Positions 61,740 to 64,000 of a stretch of DNA of 64,000 bases are shown here, in pieces. The stretch lies in assembly GCF_963855985.1 (NCBI RefSeq), contig NW_026973573.1, positions 62,001 through 126,000 on the forward strand, in the 5' to 3' direction. The notes below the pieces were generated by a model. The model searched no databases. It was not told where the DNA came from and saw only the letters and a program-made list of their open reading frames with translations. The translations under genes and the position numbers were made by a program. This DNA is from Ostrinia nubilalis (Eukaryota; Arthropoda; Insecta; Lepidoptera; Crambidae). How positions within the stretch are numbered: the first letter of the stretch is position 1; each line of letters opens with the position of its first letter.

Positions 61740-62793
61740 TGGCGACAGAAGACTGCCCTACCTCCCCTGGTCGCCTCTTAGTAACAGACCGCGCAACAAA
61801 AACCCAGTTTTTGGTCGACACAGGCAGCGACCTCTGCGTTTTTCCACGGTCTCAACTTCACGAACGGCGAACATCAACGGGATACAAACTCACCGCAGCC
61901 AACGGGACGACCATCGACACCTACGGCTACACGCATCTCAACCTGGACCTCGCACTCCGTCGTAACTACCCATGGACTTTCGTAGTAGCCGACGTTACCA
62001 AACCAATTATAGGCGTAGATTTTTTGTGCCACTATAACCTTATTGTAGATTGTAAAAATCAAAAGTTAATAGATAATACTACATCAGTGTCAACTCCAGC
62101 TTCACTGGCTAAGAATAACAATAATATTTTATCGGTAAAGATTCTGACCGGCGATTCTCAGTATCATCACATATTAACTCGGGAATTTCCAGAAATAACG
62201 CGACCAGCTGGCACACTGCGTACGGTACCACACAACACGCAACACCACATCCGCACAACACCAGGTCCCCCAGTCCACATTCCTCCTAGGCGACTAGCTC
62301 CAGACAAATTAGCTATAGCAAAGCAAGAGTTCGAAGCCATGTTAGCAGACGGTACAACTCGGCCTTCAGATAGTGCATGGTCTTCACCGCTCCACCTAGC
62401 GCCAAAGAAAAATAACGGCTGGCGACCCTGCGGTGACTACAGGCAGCTCAACGCCCGAACCATCCCAGACAGGTATCCTATACGTCATATTCATGACTTT
62501 GCTCACAATATCTCTGGTTGTACTATTTTCAGCACCCTAGATTTAGTGAAAGCCTACAATCAGATACCTGTCTGCGCGGAGGACATACCGAAGACAGCAA
62601 TCACCACCCCCTTCGGTATGTTTGAATTTTCCTTTATGACGTTTGGTCTGCGAAACGCAGGCCAAACATTCCAACGGTTTGTAGATGAGATGATGCGCGG
62701 ACTAGACTTCGTCTACTGTTATTTGGACGATTTCCTAGTGTTTAGCAGACATAAAGCCCAGCACGAGGACCACCTACGTCAGGTATTTACACT
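61739..62793 (+). pseudogene. pol: CsRn1-type Gypsy pol, truncated in RT
   Basis: The pol ATG (61739) follows the gag stop in the arrangement TAATG once the piggyBac is disregarded. The protease has [13 protein letters not shown]. The RT has [42 protein letters not shown] and [11 protein letters not shown] (catalytic LDD). The frame then leaves the family sequence at about 62790, where a hAT-like tip begins. RNase H and integrase are absent from the window. Confidence 0.88.
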
Positions 62794-62890
62794 AGAGATG
62801 AAACGGATAGTTGTTTGGCCGGATACCGGATACCGGATATCCGGCCAGCTGCTAGGCCGGATAGCCGGATATCCGGCGGCCGGATAGTTG
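62790..62890 (+). mobile_element. hAT-like transposon terminus
   Basis: TAGAGATGAAACGGATAGTT is followed by repeated GGCCGGATA and CCGGATATCCGG motifs (62816-62888). This resembles the terminal and subterminal organisation of abundant insect hAT elements, where such motifs bind transposase. It cuts the Gypsy RT. The other end and an 8-bp duplication were not found in the window. Confidence 0.6.
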
Positions 62891-64000
62891 GCCCATTGTC
62901 TCGTTGCATGTCGTGACGAGTTTAGCGCCGCACAGGTGCTTCGAACGCGATCAGTGGGTCTATTAGTAGACTAGACTAGTCACACTTTTCGAAAATCGAA
63001 TCAGTCCGAATAGAATGTCAGATTTTGCCTCTTGTCTAGGGGGCAGATTAATTCGGGCGATTTCGGTTGCCATCGCGAGTGTGTGATTGAATAGCGAAAA
63101 TTAAATTAGTTTACTTGCTGCGTAATCTGACTGAACTGCATCATGACATCAGACCATCACACAGTATGTTATGAGACTGTATAATCGGACATTCTCATTA
63201 ATTTGATAAACCATATAGAGCTCAGTTATACAAACATAATGGTAAAACTCCAGTTTGAAAATTCCATGTAGTTTTCGCGGTTATTTGCAAAAATATTCTC
63301 ACTCGTTAACTAATAACATTTAATTCAGAAATGTTATAATACTTCATAGAGCTCTTAAAACTACACGTAATAAGTGTATTAAATGCTTCATAAACGCATT
63401 CAGTTAATTATGAAAAATTATTTTAGTGATTTTTGTTTTTATTTTTTTTCTCCATTATACCATAATATATGCAAACATTTTTAATTGCAACATATAGTTT
63501 GATATTTAATCTAATTATATAAAAAAAATCACCCTTAAATTCCGTGGTATATTTGAGGAAAATCAAATTGAAAATATACGCCAGGGCTGTCACATAGAAT
63601 TATAACTTTCCTATCACTTTTTAATAGCAATATTTCTTTTGGATGTTTAAATATCATCAGCTCGATTGTACTAAACTATTGTATTGACATCCGATTATAC
63701 AGGGTGTTTCTTGTAAGGTGTCAAGCCGAAGGCAGGTGATAGGTGAGGACTAGACCTATCGATTTCACCCCCATGTATGTTCTACGATTTTTCATAGTTT
63801 AGAAGTTATCGTTAATTTTGAGATTTTTTCAAATTTTATGACCTAGTGGCTTAATTTTTTTTTATCTTTTTTTTGGGTTGACTTTTCTCAGATTTCTTTT
63901 TTTTGACAGATTCCCTAGTAATTGCAGATGTTTGAAAAAAATAATCACCTTCTTATCTTTGATGCAAGATACAAAATTTTTGCTAGAAACATAAAAAATA
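62891..64000. other. Unassigned terminal stretch, probably hAT interior or repeats
   Basis: There is no credible ORF. ACAGGGTGTTTCTTGTAAGG at about 63699 looks like the edge of another repeat that runs to the window end with T-rich sequence (63850-63910). The rest could be the interior of the hAT-like element. Confidence 0.3.

Noticed and set aside
1..64000. CRISPR arrays or bacterial operons
   Set aside because: No regularly spaced identical repeats with unique spacers; gene structure, introns and element types are eukaryotic.

Overview
This is a eukaryotic window made almost entirely of mobile DNA. It looks like an insect, most likely a moth or butterfly. The support is AT-rich sequence, spliced genes, a Helitron fragment ending like the lepidopteran Lep1 type, a tRNA-derived SINE, a CsRn1 (Kabuki-like) Gypsy element with a tRNA-Trp-like primer site, and several BEL, Gypsy and non-LTR families. 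I see no certain single-copy host gene. All family names come from motif recognition; no database was searched.

Layout. (1) 1-1865: the 5' end of a minus-strand LTR element (LTR 641-1087), then the start of a plus-strand Gypsy element whose gag breaks off at 1875. (2) 1866-16853: a nearly complete Polinton/Maverick (adintovirus-like) element inserted in that gag. It has long terminal inverted repeats, protein-primed type DNA polymerase B, packaging ATPase, chromodomain integrase, adenain-like protease, penton-like and hexon-like capsid proteins, a phospholipase A2-like minor virion protein, a fibre-like coiled coil and several uncharacterised small genes. (3) 16976-18573: the rest of the broken Gypsy gag-pol. 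(4) 18575-22535: a non-LTR element lacking its RT half, with a Mutator-like element in ORF1 that itself carries a SINE and a Helitron fragment. (5) 22.7-27.4 kb: a mosaic of a THAP exon fragment, RTE-like 3' ends, a tandem duplication, broken tyrosine recombinase pieces and an L1-type ORF1. (6) 27436-33994: degenerate minus-strand Gypsy A. (7) 33999-47516: young minus-strand Gypsy B, split by an intact BEL/Pao element (36847-43415) with indistinguishable LTRs. (8) 47.6-50.5 kb: a plus-strand non-LTR element with a frameshift and a stop. (9) 51337-55850: an intact minus-strand non-LTR element whose two ORFs join at a canonical -1 frameshift heptamer. (10) 56969-58440: an RT fragment probably of the same family as the 18.6 kb element. 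(11) 58.9-62.8 kb: a CsRn1-type Gypsy split exactly at the gag/pol junction by a piggyBac remnant and cut by a hAT-like tip. The last kilobase is mostly unassigned.

How the parts work together. The Polinton genes form a virus-like set: replication (PolB), integration, genome packaging (ATPase), capsid (hexon-like, penton-like, fibre-like), maturation (protease) and probably membrane entry (PLA2-like protein). The structural genes are tightly packed with overlapping ATGA stop/start junctions. The hexon-like gene carries one in-frame UGA that separates a conserved C-terminal tail, so this copy is either slightly decayed or uses readthrough. The two strongest leads are the compact spliced and overlapping architecture of the Polinton and the UUUAAAC frameshift junction of the non-LTR element at 54.2 kb.
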